Shown piece by piece: positions 1 to 8,362 of a DNA stretch of 14,715 nucleotides. The DNA is from an uncultured Helicobacteraceae bacterium (GTDB lineage Bacteria; Campylobacterota; Campylobacteria; Campylobacterales; Helicobacteraceae), in NCBI GenBank assembly GCA_934668765.1, contig CAKUOH010000032.1:1-14715 (forward strand), read 5' to 3'. Position numbers and translations under genes: made by a program. Within the stretch, counting starts at the first letter, position 1. Each line of letters begins with the position of its first letter. The notes under the pieces are model-generated. The model did no database searches and was not told where the DNA came from. It worked only from the letters and a program-made list of their open reading frames with translations.

Positions 1-1
1 T

Positions 2-1204
2 GGCTTTGTCATCGTCTTTTTTGGTATTTGTTACCCTGAAAAAATACAAATTATTTGGCTATCTATTTTTATGCTTTTTTCGCTTCGCACCTTGCAAAAT
101 CCCACGCATAAAAATCAACTTTTTGGCATTATTTTTCTAAATATCGCCCTTTATTACAAAGAGCCGACATTTGCGGCGGCATTTGCCTTTGGTGTGGTTT
201 TGTTAATTTTTGCGCTTAAAAATCGCCAAAGAGATTTAGTAAAATACGCGTTTTGCGTGATTTTAAGCTCTTGTTATTTTGTGCTTTTGTATTATCTGCT
301 AGTCGTTAGCGAAATAGATAAGACTTACTCCGCGCTGGTGGCGAAAAATCTATGCGTGATTTTGTGGGAATACGCGCTAAATGATAGCCTTTTGCCTTTT
401 GGCGTGGGCGGTATCTTGCTTTGGCGAATCTATTGTGTGGCGATTAAAAAAGCGCGGATTGAGCCATTTTTTGATGGACTTTTAGCGGGGAGCTTTGCAT
501 ATTTTATGGCATTTATCGTGCTAAAAATGTCCGCACCATATTATCTTTTGCCCTGCTATGTGCTTGGAATCCCTGCTTTGCTTTATTTTTCGCGCAAATA
601 TTTTCACATTCTTTTTATAAAAATCTGCATAATTTTGGGACTTTTTGGATTTTTCACGCAAAATCTGCCGACAGGAATCTATAAAATGATAGACTTAAAA
701 GCGCAAGGCGTGCAATATCATCGCACACTAGATTTTGTCGCTTCATATTTGAGTGCGAATCAAAGCGTGGATATTTATTTTGCTGGAATCGGGCGTGGCA
801 GGGATATTTATGATTTTGAAGTAGGAATGCAACCTTTTTGGTTTGCTGATTATTTGGAGCGTTTGCACGGCATAAAGGATTTTGATTTGCGCACAAATGC
901 GCCAAATGGAGCGAACTTTCACGCTGATAAAAAGAGTAAATTCACCCTTGCAAATAGCGAGATTATCGACACTCCAAAGAATGGCGATTTGATTATTGTT
1001 AGCAATAAAGGTGCCTTTGGAGATTCGCTTCAAAAATCACAAGAAAATGGCGAACTTATTTTTAAAAGTGGTTTTCACACGATTCCTTATGTCGCGCTAG
1101 TGCCTTTGGTGCAGTATGTTAGCGCGAATCATTTGAGTGTAAATCTTAAAAACACAAACTTTTTTAGAATGCCAACGGAAACTTATATTTTTAAGGTGCG
1201 CTAA
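2..1204 (+). CDS. Multi-pass membrane protein, 3' part only (possible glycosyltransferase-like)
   Basis: The frame is open from the second base of the window, so the ATG at position 71 is probably internal and the gene is cut by the window edge; 400 residues are visible. The first roughly 210 residues are dominated by about eight or nine hydrophobic segments, with short charged loops between them. The last 170 residues are polar and include GIGRGRDIYDFEVGMQPFWF, so they probably form a soluble domain outside the membrane. This layout, many helices followed by an extracytoplasmic tail, resembles GT-C type glycosyltransferases and other envelope polysaccharide proteins, but I do not recognise a diagnostic motif. 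The LPS genes 1.5 kb downstream make an envelope role plausible. Function is not assigned; only the membrane topology is well supported. Confidence 0.7.
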   Translation, partial: GFVIVFFGICYPEKIQIIWLSIFMLFSLRTLQNPTHKNQLFGIIFLNIALYYKEPTFAAAFAFGVVLLIFALKNRQRDLVKYAFCVILSSCYFVLLYYLLVVSEIDKTYSALVAKNLCVILWEYALNDSLLPFGVGGILLWRIYCVAIKKARIEPFFDGLLAGSFAYFMAFIVLKMSAPYYLLPCYVLGIPALLYFSRKYFHILFIKICIILGLFGFFTQNLPTGIYKMIDLKAQGVQYHRTLDFVASYLSANQSVDIYFAGIGRGRDIYDFEVGMQPFWFADYLERLHGIKDFDLRTNAPNGANFHADKKSKFTLANSEIIDTPKNGDLIIVSNKGAFGDSLQKSQENGELIFKSGFHTIPYVALVPLVQYVSANHLSVNLKNTNFFRMPTETYIFKVR

Positions 1205-1240
1205 AAATATCATATAAACGCCACATTTTAAAGCAATTTT

Positions 1241-1248
1241 GATAAAAT
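1241..1248 (+). promoter_or_regulatory. Putative -10 element for the gppA-waaC-lpxL group
   Basis: GATAAAAT lies 27 bases before the ATG at 1275, in the 70-base gap after the previous stop. A T-rich run precedes it and AAGGGA (1263-1268) is the ribosome binding site. No convincing -35 box is seen, which is usual for the main sigma factor of Campylobacterota. Confidence 0.4.
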
Positions 1249-1274
1249 TACGCATTTGATTTAAGGGACAAAAT

Positions 1275-2729
1275 ATGAGTAAGATTACAGCAGTTATTGA
1301 CATAGGCTCAAACTCCGCGCGAATGGCGATTTTTAAGCGCACAAGTCGCTTTGGATTTCATCTAATCTATGAGATAAAAAGCAAAGTGCGAATTAGCGAA
1401 AATTGTTATGAAAATGGCGGAGTTTTGCAGGAAGTGCCGATGAATCGCGCCCTAAATGCGATTTGTGATTTTGTGGCAATCGCTAAAAATTACAAAGCGC
1501 GAAAAATCCTTTGTGTGGCGACAAGTGCGACAAGGGATGCGCCAAATAAGGCTGAATTTCTAAATCGTGTAAAGCGCAAAGCAGGATTGCGAATCAAAGT
1601 CATTGACGGAGAAAAAGAAGCGTTTTTTGGCGGTGTAGCGTGTGCGAATCTATTGCATAAAAAAGACGGCATAACCATTGACATAGGCGGTGGAAGCACG
1701 GAATGCGCGATTATAAAGGACGGCAAACTGCAAAATCTAATCTCTCTAAACATTGGCACGATTCGCCTAAAAGAGCTATTTTCTAGCGCGAAAATCGACA
1801 TAAAAAAAGCAAAAAAATTTATCGAATCCGAATTTGAAAAAATCCCACTAGAATTTCAAAATGAATGCGTTTTTGGCATAGGTGGGAGCTGTCGTGCTCT
1901 ATCAAAAATGATAATGAAAAAGGAAAAATACCCCATAAATGCCATTCACGGCTATGAATTTGATGTCCAAAAATATGGCGAGTTTTTCAAAGAAATCTAT
2001 TCTAGCGACATTAAGGGGCTTAAAGCCTTTCAAGTGCCACAAGATAGGGAGGATAATATCCGCGAAGGTGCGCTTATCTTTTCAATGCTATTAGAAAAAT
2101 TTGGCGCAAAAAGTGTCATCACAAGTGGCGTGGGAGTGCGTGAGGGCGTATTTTTGAGTGATTTATTGCGTAATTCGCGCTTTTTATTTCCGCACGGATT
2201 TAATCCCTCATATCGTAGCCTAATTGATAGATTTTGCATAAACGAAAGGGCGCAAAGTGCAGTCCAAAAGAATGCGATTTTACTCTTTGATTTGCTTGCG
2301 CCAAAGCATAAGATTCCGCGCAAATATCTTTTTCACCTTGAAAATGCCGCTGGATTAAATAAAATCGGTGATTCGCTTGGATTTTATTCTATGTATAATC
2401 ATAGCGCGTATTTTATCTTAAACGCCCTAAACTACGGCTATTCGCACATTGATAGGGCAATCATTAGTCTGCTTGTGAAGTATAGCGATAAAAAAATCCC
2501 AAAAGATGATGAGATTTTATATATAAGCAAACTTATGCCTGAAATCGCTGTGTTGCAATGGCTTAGTTTTATATTAAGCGTGGCGGAAGTGGCGAGTTTA
2601 AGCGCGAAAGGCGTGGAATTTTCGTTTGAAAATGATACTTTGTGCGTAAAAAGCGATTTTTATTTGCTAAAAGAAAAAATTTTGGCGTTAAATGTGCCTG
2701 ATTCAAGCTTAAAAATCGCCTTTGAGTGA
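1275..2729 (+). CDS. gppA: Ppx/GppA family phosphatase
   Basis: The 484-residue product belongs to the exopolyphosphatase/guanosine pentaphosphatase family (sugar kinase/Hsp70 actin-like fold), which removes terminal phosphate from polyphosphate or pppGpp in the cytoplasm. Visible motifs are the first phosphate loop VIDIGSNSAR (residues 7-16), ATSATRDA (82-89), DGEKEAFFGG (111-120) and the second phosphate loop IDIGGGSTE (135-143). The C-terminal half, from about residue 310, has the helical HD-like domain found in long Ppx proteins. At the expected LHDIG position it reads LNKIG (361-365), so the HD pair is replaced by N362-K363 and this domain is probably not a metal phosphohydrolase. The ATG at 1275 has AAGGGA at good spacing. 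waaC follows after 12 bases. The choice between Ppx and GppA activity cannot be made from sequence alone. Confidence 0.9.
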   Translation: MSKITAVIDIGSNSARMAIFKRTSRFGFHLIYEIKSKVRISENCYENGGVLQEVPMNRALNAICDFVAIAKNYKARKILCVATSATRDAPNKAEFLNRVKRKAGLRIKVIDGEKEAFFGGVACANLLHKKDGITIDIGGGSTECAIIKDGKLQNLISLNIGTIRLKELFSSAKIDIKKAKKFIESEFEKIPLEFQNECVFGIGGSCRALSKMIMKKEKYPINAIHGYEFDVQKYGEFFKEIYSSDIKGLKAFQVPQDREDNIREGALIFSMLLEKFGAKSVITSGVGVREGVFLSDLLRNSRFLFPHGFNPSYRSLIDRFCINERAQSAVQKNAILLFDLLAPKHKIPRKYLFHLENAAGLNKIGDSLGFYSMYNHSAYFILNALNYGYSHIDRAIISLLVKYSDKKIPKDDEILYISKLMPEIAVLQWLSFILSVAEVASLSAKGVEFSFENDTLCVKSDFYLLKEKILALNVPDSSLKIAFE

Positions 2730-2741
2730 GATTTTACGAAA

Positions 2742-3770
2742 ATGCCAAATTCCACGCTAAAAGTCGCCATAATCCGTTTAAGCTCACTAGGCGACATAAT
2801 TTCAACCCTTGTATTTTTGGAGTTTTTAAGGGCAAAATTCTTGGAATCTAGGCGCAAAATTGATATTACATTTATTGTGGATTCGCAATTTCGTGCAATC
2901 TTAGAAAACTCCCCGCTAGTAGATAAAATCATTGATTTACCCTTGCGGGAGAGTAAAAAAAATAAAAAATTATTGTGGCAGATTTATAGGCAAGTGCGAA
3001 GTTTAGGGCGTTTTGATATAGTCATAGACGCACAAGGACTTTTAAAATCCGCACTCATCGGCAAATTTTTAAAAAAGGGCGTATTTATCGGCTATAACAA
3101 AGATTCTATTCGCGAAAAAATCGCAAGTTTTTTTTATGACAAAAAAGCGCAAATCCCCTACAATGAGCATATTTTAAAAAGGCAATACACGCTTTTTAAG
3201 GTGGCATTTGATGATTTGCCTTTGGCGCAGGATTTTGATTTAAAAATGCTAGATTCGCGTAATCTTGCGCTTACTTTTAGCTCAAATGCAAAGGCAAAAA
3301 TCGCCGAACTTCTCGCGCCCTACGCTAAATCCTCGCCAAAGATTTTATTTTTGATTGAAACTAGCAAGGAAAATAAAGAATTTTCGCTAGATTCGTTTGA
3401 AAATCTAGCGCGAATCTTATGGAGCGATTTCCCAAACGCTAAAATCTTTTTAATTTGGGATAAAAAAGAGCTTGAAATTCGCGCACTTGGCGCAAAAGAT
3501 TCGCGCTTTTGTGTTTTGCCACGATTAAATTTAGATGAGATTAAGGCACTTTTGGCACAAATAGATTTGGTAATCGGTGGCGATACGGGCATTACGCACA
3601 CGGCGTGGGCTATGAAAATCCCAAGTATTACGATTTATATTAGCACGAATATGGCGCGATTTAGGCTTGATGGGGATAAGCATATTTCGCTTGATTTGAG
3701 TGATTTTGCGTTAGATTCACCACAAATCATTGAAACAATCTGTCAAAGCGCAAAGGATTTATTAAAATGA
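2742..3770 (+). CDS. waaC: Lipopolysaccharide heptosyltransferase I
   Basis: The 342-residue product is a GT-B fold, family 9 glycosyltransferase. WaaC adds the first L-glycero-D-manno-heptose to Kdo of the LPS inner core at the cytoplasmic face of the inner membrane. The N-terminus has the typical IIRLSSLGDII (residues 10-20), followed by DIVIDAQGLLKSALIG as in heptosyltransferases. The C-terminal domain carries GGDTGITHTAWAM, with D281 and H286 in the conserved ADP-heptose binding region. The gene starts 12 bases after gppA and its stop overlaps the next ATG (ATGA at 3767-3770), so it is very likely cotranscribed with both. The Shine-Dalgarno sequence is weak (ACGAAA), which suggests translational coupling to gppA. 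H. pylori has, as I recall, the same gppA-rfaC-acyltransferase order (HP0278-HP0280). Confidence 0.9.
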   Translation: MPNSTLKVAIIRLSSLGDIISTLVFLEFLRAKFLESRRKIDITFIVDSQFRAILENSPLVDKIIDLPLRESKKNKKLLWQIYRQVRSLGRFDIVIDAQGLLKSALIGKFLKKGVFIGYNKDSIREKIASFFYDKKAQIPYNEHILKRQYTLFKVAFDDLPLAQDFDLKMLDSRNLALTFSSNAKAKIAELLAPYAKSSPKILFLIETSKENKEFSLDSFENLARILWSDFPNAKIFLIWDKKELEIRALGAKDSRFCVLPRLNLDEIKALLAQIDLVIGGDTGITHTAWAMKIPSITIYISTNMARFRLDGDKHISLDLSDFALDSPQIIETICQSAKDLLK

Positions 3771-4702
3771 AAAAATTTCTCACAAAATTCACGCGCAAAA
3801 TATTAGATTGCGCCATTATGGCTTTCGCGTATTTCACGGGCTTTTACCTATCTTTGATGAATGATAAAATCTTTTTTTATAATGTCAAATTTTTATCATT
3901 TTTGTTTAGGGTTTTTGATAGACGGCGGAGGCGTGATTGTATTACGAATCTAAATTTAGCCTTTGGTGATTCGCTCCCATTGCGTGAAAAAAATCGCATT
4001 TTAAACCGCGCTTATGATAATTTCGCCTTTGTGATTTTAAATGCGGCAAGGCTCATTTGTATGCCAAAAGAAAAATATATCGCTAAATTTCGCGTCCATA
4101 ATGAAAATCTTATCAATGATTTAATTGCGCAGGGCAATTTTGTTTTTATCACCGCACATTATGGCGATTGGGAGGGGACTGCGCGATATGTCGCTCATAA
4201 ACACAAAGAGATAAATTTAAGCGTGGTAGGGCGTTTGACACAGTTTGATTCAGTAAATAATTTAATGGAAAAATCCCGTCAAAAATTTGGCTCATTTTTT
4301 TTAGATAGACGCGGAGCAGGGCGCAAACTTGTTTCACTGCTAAAAGATAAGCGCAATGTCATAGGGCTAGTGATTGACCAAAATATGGCACTAGGCGAGG
4401 GCATAGATGTGCGTTTTTTTGGCAAAGAAGTAAGCCATACACCTGCTGCTTCTACTTTGGCTAGAAAGTATAAAATCCCTATCATTTGCGCGTATATGCG
4501 ACTAAATGACGATTACAGCAAATATGATTTGTATTTTGAAAAAGTGTGTGATTGCATTATCACTAGCAATTCAAAGGCAGATATTTTGGCGATGACACAA
4601 GCACAAAGCGATTTTATAGAGCGCATTATCCGCGAGAAACCTGATGAATGGTTTTGGTTTCATAGGCGATTCAAAGCAAAATATGGTGCGCTTTATGAAT
4701 AA
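3767..4702 (+). CDS. lpxL: Lipid A late acyltransferase (LpxL/HtrB family)
   Basis: The 311-residue product fits the LpxL/LpxM/HtrB acyltransferase family, which transfers a secondary acyl chain from acyl-ACP to Kdo-lipid A at the inner membrane. The HX4(D/E) catalytic motif is visible as HYGDWE, with H131 and E136. Further family marks are the hydrophobic N-terminal anchor (about 13-35), the basic patch RRRRR after residue 51, the strongly basic segment around 181-187, VIDQN (202-206), RFFGKEVSH (216-224) and the C-terminal PDEWFWFHRRF (292-302). The start overlaps the waaC stop by 4 bases, consistent with translational coupling. Together the two genes would complete the LPS inner core and lipid A. 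The acyl chain and position used cannot be read from the sequence. Confidence 0.9.
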   Translation: MKKFLTKFTRKILDCAIMAFAYFTGFYLSLMNDKIFFYNVKFLSFLFRVFDRRRRRDCITNLNLAFGDSLPLREKNRILNRAYDNFAFVILNAARLICMPKEKYIAKFRVHNENLINDLIAQGNFVFITAHYGDWEGTARYVAHKHKEINLSVVGRLTQFDSVNNLMEKSRQKFGSFFLDRRGAGRKLVSLLKDKRNVIGLVIDQNMALGEGIDVRFFGKEVSHTPAASTLARKYKIPIICAYMRLNDDYSKYDLYFEKVCDCIITSNSKADILAMTQAQSDFIERIIREKPDEWFWFHRRFKAKYGALYE

Positions 4703-4759
4703 ATTAGCATTTTTTTGCCACAATTACGATTTTTAAAATTTTCAAATAAAAGGTAGATT

Positions 4760-5884
4760 TTGGAAGAGTTTGATTATTACGAAGTGCTTGAGATTGAGAA
4801 AACAAGCGACAAAGAGATTATTAAAAAGGCTTATCGCAAACTAGCCCTAAAATATCACCCCGATAGAAATGAGGGCGACAAGGACGCAGAGGAAAAGTTT
4901 AAGCAAATAAATGAAGCCTATCAGGTTTTAAGCGATGATAGTAAGCGCGACATTTATGATAAATACGGCAAGGTAGGACTAGAAAACAGCGGATTTAGCG
5001 GATTTAGCGGGAAAGATTTTGGCGATATTTTTGGAGACATTGGCTCTATATTTGAGAGTGTTTTTGGGAGTGGATTTGGTGGCGGATTCACGCGTGGCAA
5101 CAAGCAGGGCAGCTTTGAATCTGACTTTGCCATTGGGCTAAATTTGGGCTTTAAAGAGGCGGTTTTTGGTTGCAAAAAAGAAATCAAAAACACCTATAAG
5201 GTATATTGTGAGGAATGTAAGGGCAGTGGTGCAAAGTCCAAAGAGCAATGCAGTGCTTGCAAAGGACAGGGCAAAGTTTATACGCGCAGTGGCTTTATGA
5301 CTTTTGCACAAACTTGCCCAAAATGCAGTGGTAATGGCGAAATCATCAAAGATAAATGCCCCAAATGCAATGGCAAAAAATTCACGCAATTAGAGGAAAA
5401 ATTCACTATTGAAATTCCAGAGGGCATCGATACGGACAATCGAATCCGCGCTTCAAATCACGGACACAAGCTACCAAATGGGGAGCGCGGGGATTTATAC
5501 ATTATCATTAGCGTTGAGGAGGATTCGCATTTTATTCGGCACGGAAGCGATATTTACATAGAAATCCCTGTGTTTTTTACAAACATAATTTTGGGCGGAA
5601 GCATAAAAGTGCCGTCCTTGCGTGGCGAATTGGATTTAAAAATCCCGCCAAATGCCAAAGATAAGGAACAATTTGTTTTCAAAAATGAGGGCGTCAAAAG
5701 TCTAAATAGTAGCCAAAAAGGGCGATTTATCGTGCAGATTAAAATCACCTATCCTAGCGAGAAATTAAGCGCAGAGCAACGCAAAATCGCAGAGGATTTA
5801 CATAAATCATTTGGGCTAAAAAGTGAGCCACACAAGGGGATTTTAGATAGCTGTTTAGGCAAGATTAAAGAATGGCTAGAATAA
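4760..5884 (+). CDS. dnaJ: Chaperone protein DnaJ
   Basis: This 374-residue type I Hsp40 delivers unfolded clients to DnaK and stimulates its ATPase in the cytoplasm. Domains in order: J domain 4-72 with HPD at 33-35; Gly/Phe-rich linker about 76-113; four zinc-binding modules CxxCxGxG at 150-157, 164-171, 186-193 and 200-207; then the two client-binding beta domains and a C-terminal dimerisation end. The fourth module reads CPKCNGKK, so its last Gly is missing, and I recall the H. pylori protein also differs there. The start is TTG: AAAGG (4749-4753) lies six bases upstream, and the protein then begins one short step before the conserved DYYEVL, as the family does. A possible -10 (TAAAAT, 4734-4739) lies in the 57-base gap. 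No grpE or dnaK is adjacent. Confidence 0.96.
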   Translation: MEEFDYYEVLEIEKTSDKEIIKKAYRKLALKYHPDRNEGDKDAEEKFKQINEAYQVLSDDSKRDIYDKYGKVGLENSGFSGFSGKDFGDIFGDIGSIFESVFGSGFGGGFTRGNKQGSFESDFAIGLNLGFKEAVFGCKKEIKNTYKVYCEECKGSGAKSKEQCSACKGQGKVYTRSGFMTFAQTCPKCSGNGEIIKDKCPKCNGKKFTQLEEKFTIEIPEGIDTDNRIRASNHGHKLPNGERGDLYIIISVEEDSHFIRHGSDIYIEIPVFFTNIILGGSIKVPSLRGELDLKIPPNAKDKEQFVFKNEGVKSLNSSQKGRFIVQIKITYPSEKLSAEQRKIAEDLHKSFGLKSEPHKGILDSCLGKIKEWLE

Positions 5885-5888
5885 GATT

Positions 5889-5897
5889 TGGTATAAT
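5889..5897 (+). promoter_or_regulatory. Extended -10 promoter for pepF
   Basis: TGGTATAAT contains a perfect TATAAT (5892-5897) with a TGG extension and sits 34 bases before the pepF ATG, directly after the dnaJ stop. A T-rich stretch follows, and GGAG (5922-5925) acts as ribosome binding site. This is the best promoter match in the window and probably drives pepF and the genes behind it. Confidence 0.6.
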
Positions 5898-5931
5898 TTA
5901 GCTTTTTATTTGAGATTTAATGGAGTAAAAA

Positions 5932-7677
5932 ATGGGCAAAGATATTGATGTGTGGGACTTAAACGCGATTTTTAAAAGCACAAAAGAAGTGGATAGATTT
6001 GCAGATGATTTAAAGATTCGCGCAGAGATTTTTGAGAGAGAACATAATGGCAAAGTGGCAAAAATCAGCGATATTGAATCTGTAATGCGCGAGTATGAGG
6101 GCATTTGCGAGGGATTAGCTAGAATTGCAACTTATACATTTTTGCTTTTTGCCAAAGACACCAAAAATGGCGCGACTTACGCCAAATACGAGCTTATAGC
6201 CAACGAGATTCAAAGCATTGTGGTGTTTTTTGAAGTAGAGTTTGCCAAATTAGATGATAAAACAGCCCAAAAATTTATCGCCAAATCCACGCACTATAAA
6301 TATTATCTCTCCAAAATTTTCGCACAAAAAAAGCACGCATTAAGCAAATTAGAGGAAAAAATCATCTTAAAACTCTCCCCTGTGGGCGCAAATGCTTTTA
6401 GCAGACTTTTTGATGAGCATATTAGCAAAATGCGTTTTGTGCTAGATTCACAAGTTTTAAACGAAGAAGAGATTTTATCCAAACTCCACGACAAAAGCCG
6501 TGTAGTGCGAAAAAAAGCACAAAAAGCAATGACAAAAAATCTTAAAAAATCCGCACATATTTTAAGCTATATCATAAATATCATCAAAAAAGACACAGCG
6601 ATTTGTTGTGATTTGCGCGGATATGAGAAGCCCGAATCTTTCCGCCACATTGATAATCAAATCTCCCAAAAAAGCGTGGATTCGATGATAAATATTGTCG
6701 AATCAAATTTTGAGCTTGTGCATCGCTACTATCGCCTAAAATCGCGTCTGCTTGGTATAAAAAAACTAAAAGATTTTGATAGATATGCGCCACTAGATTT
6801 TGAAAAAAATGGCGCGATTCCCTACGCACAGGCAAAAGATTTGGTATTGCAAACTTATGCTGATTTTAGCCCCACATTTGGCAAAATTGCACAAAATGCC
6901 TTTAAAAATGGCTGGGTAGATTCACACCCTTGCAATGATAAGCGAGGTGGGGCATTTTCACACGGCGCGACACCGCAATCACACCCTTTTGTCCTGCTAA
7001 ATTATACAGGTGGGAGGCGCGACATTTTTACCATCGCACACGAATTTGGACACGCCATTCACCAAGAGTTAAGCAAGAGCGTGGGCTATTTAAATATGGA
7101 CACTCCGCTAACCACCGCAGAGACGGCTTCTGTCTTTGGCGAAATGCTTTTATTTGATAAAATGAAGCAAAAGTTGCGTGGCAAAGAGCTAACTGCCCTT
7201 TATGCAGGGAAAATCGAGGATATTTTCTCTACGCTTTTTAGGCAAGTGGTGATGACAAATTTTGAGCGCAGGATTCACGCAGAATCGGACGAATTAAGCA
7301 TAGAAAAATTAAGCGAAATTTGGCAGAGCGAAAATGCAAAAATGTTTGGCGATTCGCTAAAACTAACTAAAAATTACGCGCTGTGGTGGAGCTATATCCC
7401 GCATTTTATCCACTCGCCATTTTATTGCTATGCCTATTCTTACGGACAGCTTTTAAGTTTGGCACTTTTTGGGCTATATAAAAATGACAAAAAAGATTTT
7501 GTCCCCAAATACACGGAGTTTTTATCCGCTGGTGGCTCAAAATCCCCCAAAGATTTAGTAAAAATTTTTGGCTTTGATATTGAGGATACAGCATTTTGGA
7601 AGTTTGGCATAAATGAAGTCAAAAAACTTTTAAGCGAGTTTGAATCGCATTATAAATCAACTGCAAAAAGGGCGTGA
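5932..7677 (+). CDS. pepF: Oligoendopeptidase F (M3 family zinc metallopeptidase)
   Basis: The 581-residue product matches the M3B/PepF family of cytoplasmic zinc endopeptidases that cut short peptides. The zinc motif HEFGHAIH is at H370, E371, H374, and the third ligand is probably E397 in TTAETASVFGEM. The C-terminal part has the typical WWSYIPHFIHSPFYCYAYSY segment, which in this family shapes the substrate channel. The N-terminal half is helical (PepF N-terminal domain). Length is close to the usual 570-610. The gene has its own promoter, and its stop lies one base before the next ATG, so pepF and the following genes probably form an operon. Nothing looks truncated. Confidence 0.95.
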   Translation: MGKDIDVWDLNAIFKSTKEVDRFADDLKIRAEIFEREHNGKVAKISDIESVMREYEGICEGLARIATYTFLLFAKDTKNGATYAKYELIANEIQSIVVFFEVEFAKLDDKTAQKFIAKSTHYKYYLSKIFAQKKHALSKLEEKIILKLSPVGANAFSRLFDEHISKMRFVLDSQVLNEEEILSKLHDKSRVVRKKAQKAMTKNLKKSAHILSYIINIIKKDTAICCDLRGYEKPESFRHIDNQISQKSVDSMINIVESNFELVHRYYRLKSRLLGIKKLKDFDRYAPLDFEKNGAIPYAQAKDLVLQTYADFSPTFGKIAQNAFKNGWVDSHPCNDKRGGAFSHGATPQSHPFVLLNYTGGRRDIFTIAHEFGHAIHQELSKSVGYLNMDTPLTTAETASVFGEMLLFDKMKQKLRGKELTALYAGKIEDIFSTLFRQVVMTNFERRIHAESDELSIEKLSEIWQSENAKMFGDSLKLTKNYALWWSYIPHFIHSPFYCYAYSYGQLLSLALFGLYKNDKKDFVPKYTEFLSAGGSKSPKDLVKIFGFDIEDTAFWKFGINEVKKLLSEFESHYKSTAKRA

Positions 7678-7678
7678 A

Positions 7679-8362
7679 ATGAGATTTGAAATAAGTGTGT
7701 TTCGATTTGATTCAAAATTCGATTACAATGAGCATTATGAGCGCGTGAAAATCGACATTGATAAATCTTTAAGTTTAAAAGATTTGATGAAAGAGATTGA
7801 AAAAACGCTAGAAAATTTCGCTTATGATAAGGAATCTTTTGGCTTTCGCATAAATGGCAAAGTGATTTTTAGCAATGTGAAATTAGCAGATTTGGAGGCG
7901 CATTTTGGGACAAAGTTAGAGATAGATTCGCTATGTCAAAAGTTCGCACTAAAAGATTTGCTAATTAACAAGGACGAAGTTTTCGCGCTATATAAATCGC
8001 GCCTTGATAGCTTTGCGTTTTTGAATGATGAGAGTAAGCGCGAATTTAAAAAATACATTTTGATAAATCTCATTTCGCCTTTGAGTTTAAGCGACTATAT
8101 GGGCGATGGCTGGGCTATGTTTATCAAATGGATGGCACTTCATTACCAAGATAATGCAAGTGAATTGCTTGAATCTATCTTTGATTTGGAAAATGGAATC
8201 GCAAATCACATTGCCACAAAGGACAGCATTTTCCCGCCTGACAAGAGCATAGATGATGAAATAGAGAGTTTGCAGCGTGAGCTTTTTAAGTCCAAAAAGC
8301 CCTATATCGCAAAGATTAAAAAAGCAAATGCCCAAAAATACAGCATTATAAAGGAACTTTGA
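7679..8362 (+). CDS. SdhB/FrdB-like protein without iron-sulfur cysteines
   Basis: I choose the ATG at 7679 (227 residues) over the in-frame ATG at 7640, because AAAAGGG (7666-7672) is correctly spaced and the protein then begins like its relatives. The N-terminal half follows the beta-grasp ferredoxin pattern of succinate dehydrogenase/fumarate reductase iron-sulfur subunits: ISVFRFDSKFD (5-15), FGFRINGKVIF (54-64), then LEIDSL..FALKDLLINKDEVF (80-102). The C-terminal half is helical and ends in a segment that aligns with the SdhB CP-containing stretch (IFPPDKSIDDEIESLQREL, 184-202). SdhB proteins have about ten ligand cysteines; this one has a single Cys (C86), not at a ligand position. It is therefore a cofactor-free homologue, not a working electron-transfer subunit. 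I recall a Campylobacterota family annotated as DUF5644 that may be this one. It overlaps the next gene by one base (TGATG). Function unknown. Confidence 0.8.
   Translation: MRFEISVFRFDSKFDYNEHYERVKIDIDKSLSLKDLMKEIEKTLENFAYDKESFGFRINGKVIFSNVKLADLEAHFGTKLEIDSLCQKFALKDLLINKDEVFALYKSRLDSFAFLNDESKREFKKYILINLISPLSLSDYMGDGWAMFIKWMALHYQDNASELLESIFDLENGIANHIATKDSIFPPDKSIDDEIESLQRELFKSKKPYIAKIKKANAQKYSIIKEL

Noticed and set aside
3127..4312. Eight-base T runs in waaC and lpxL as further phase-variation tracts
   Set aside because: Short T and A runs are common in this AT-rich DNA, both genes are intact, and eight T is weak evidence compared with the G10 tract.
7640..7678. An earlier in-frame ATG for the SdhB-like gene, overlapping the end of pepF
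   Set aside because: It lacks a ribosome binding site, adds residues before the conserved beta strand, and AAAAGGG clearly serves the ATG at 7679.
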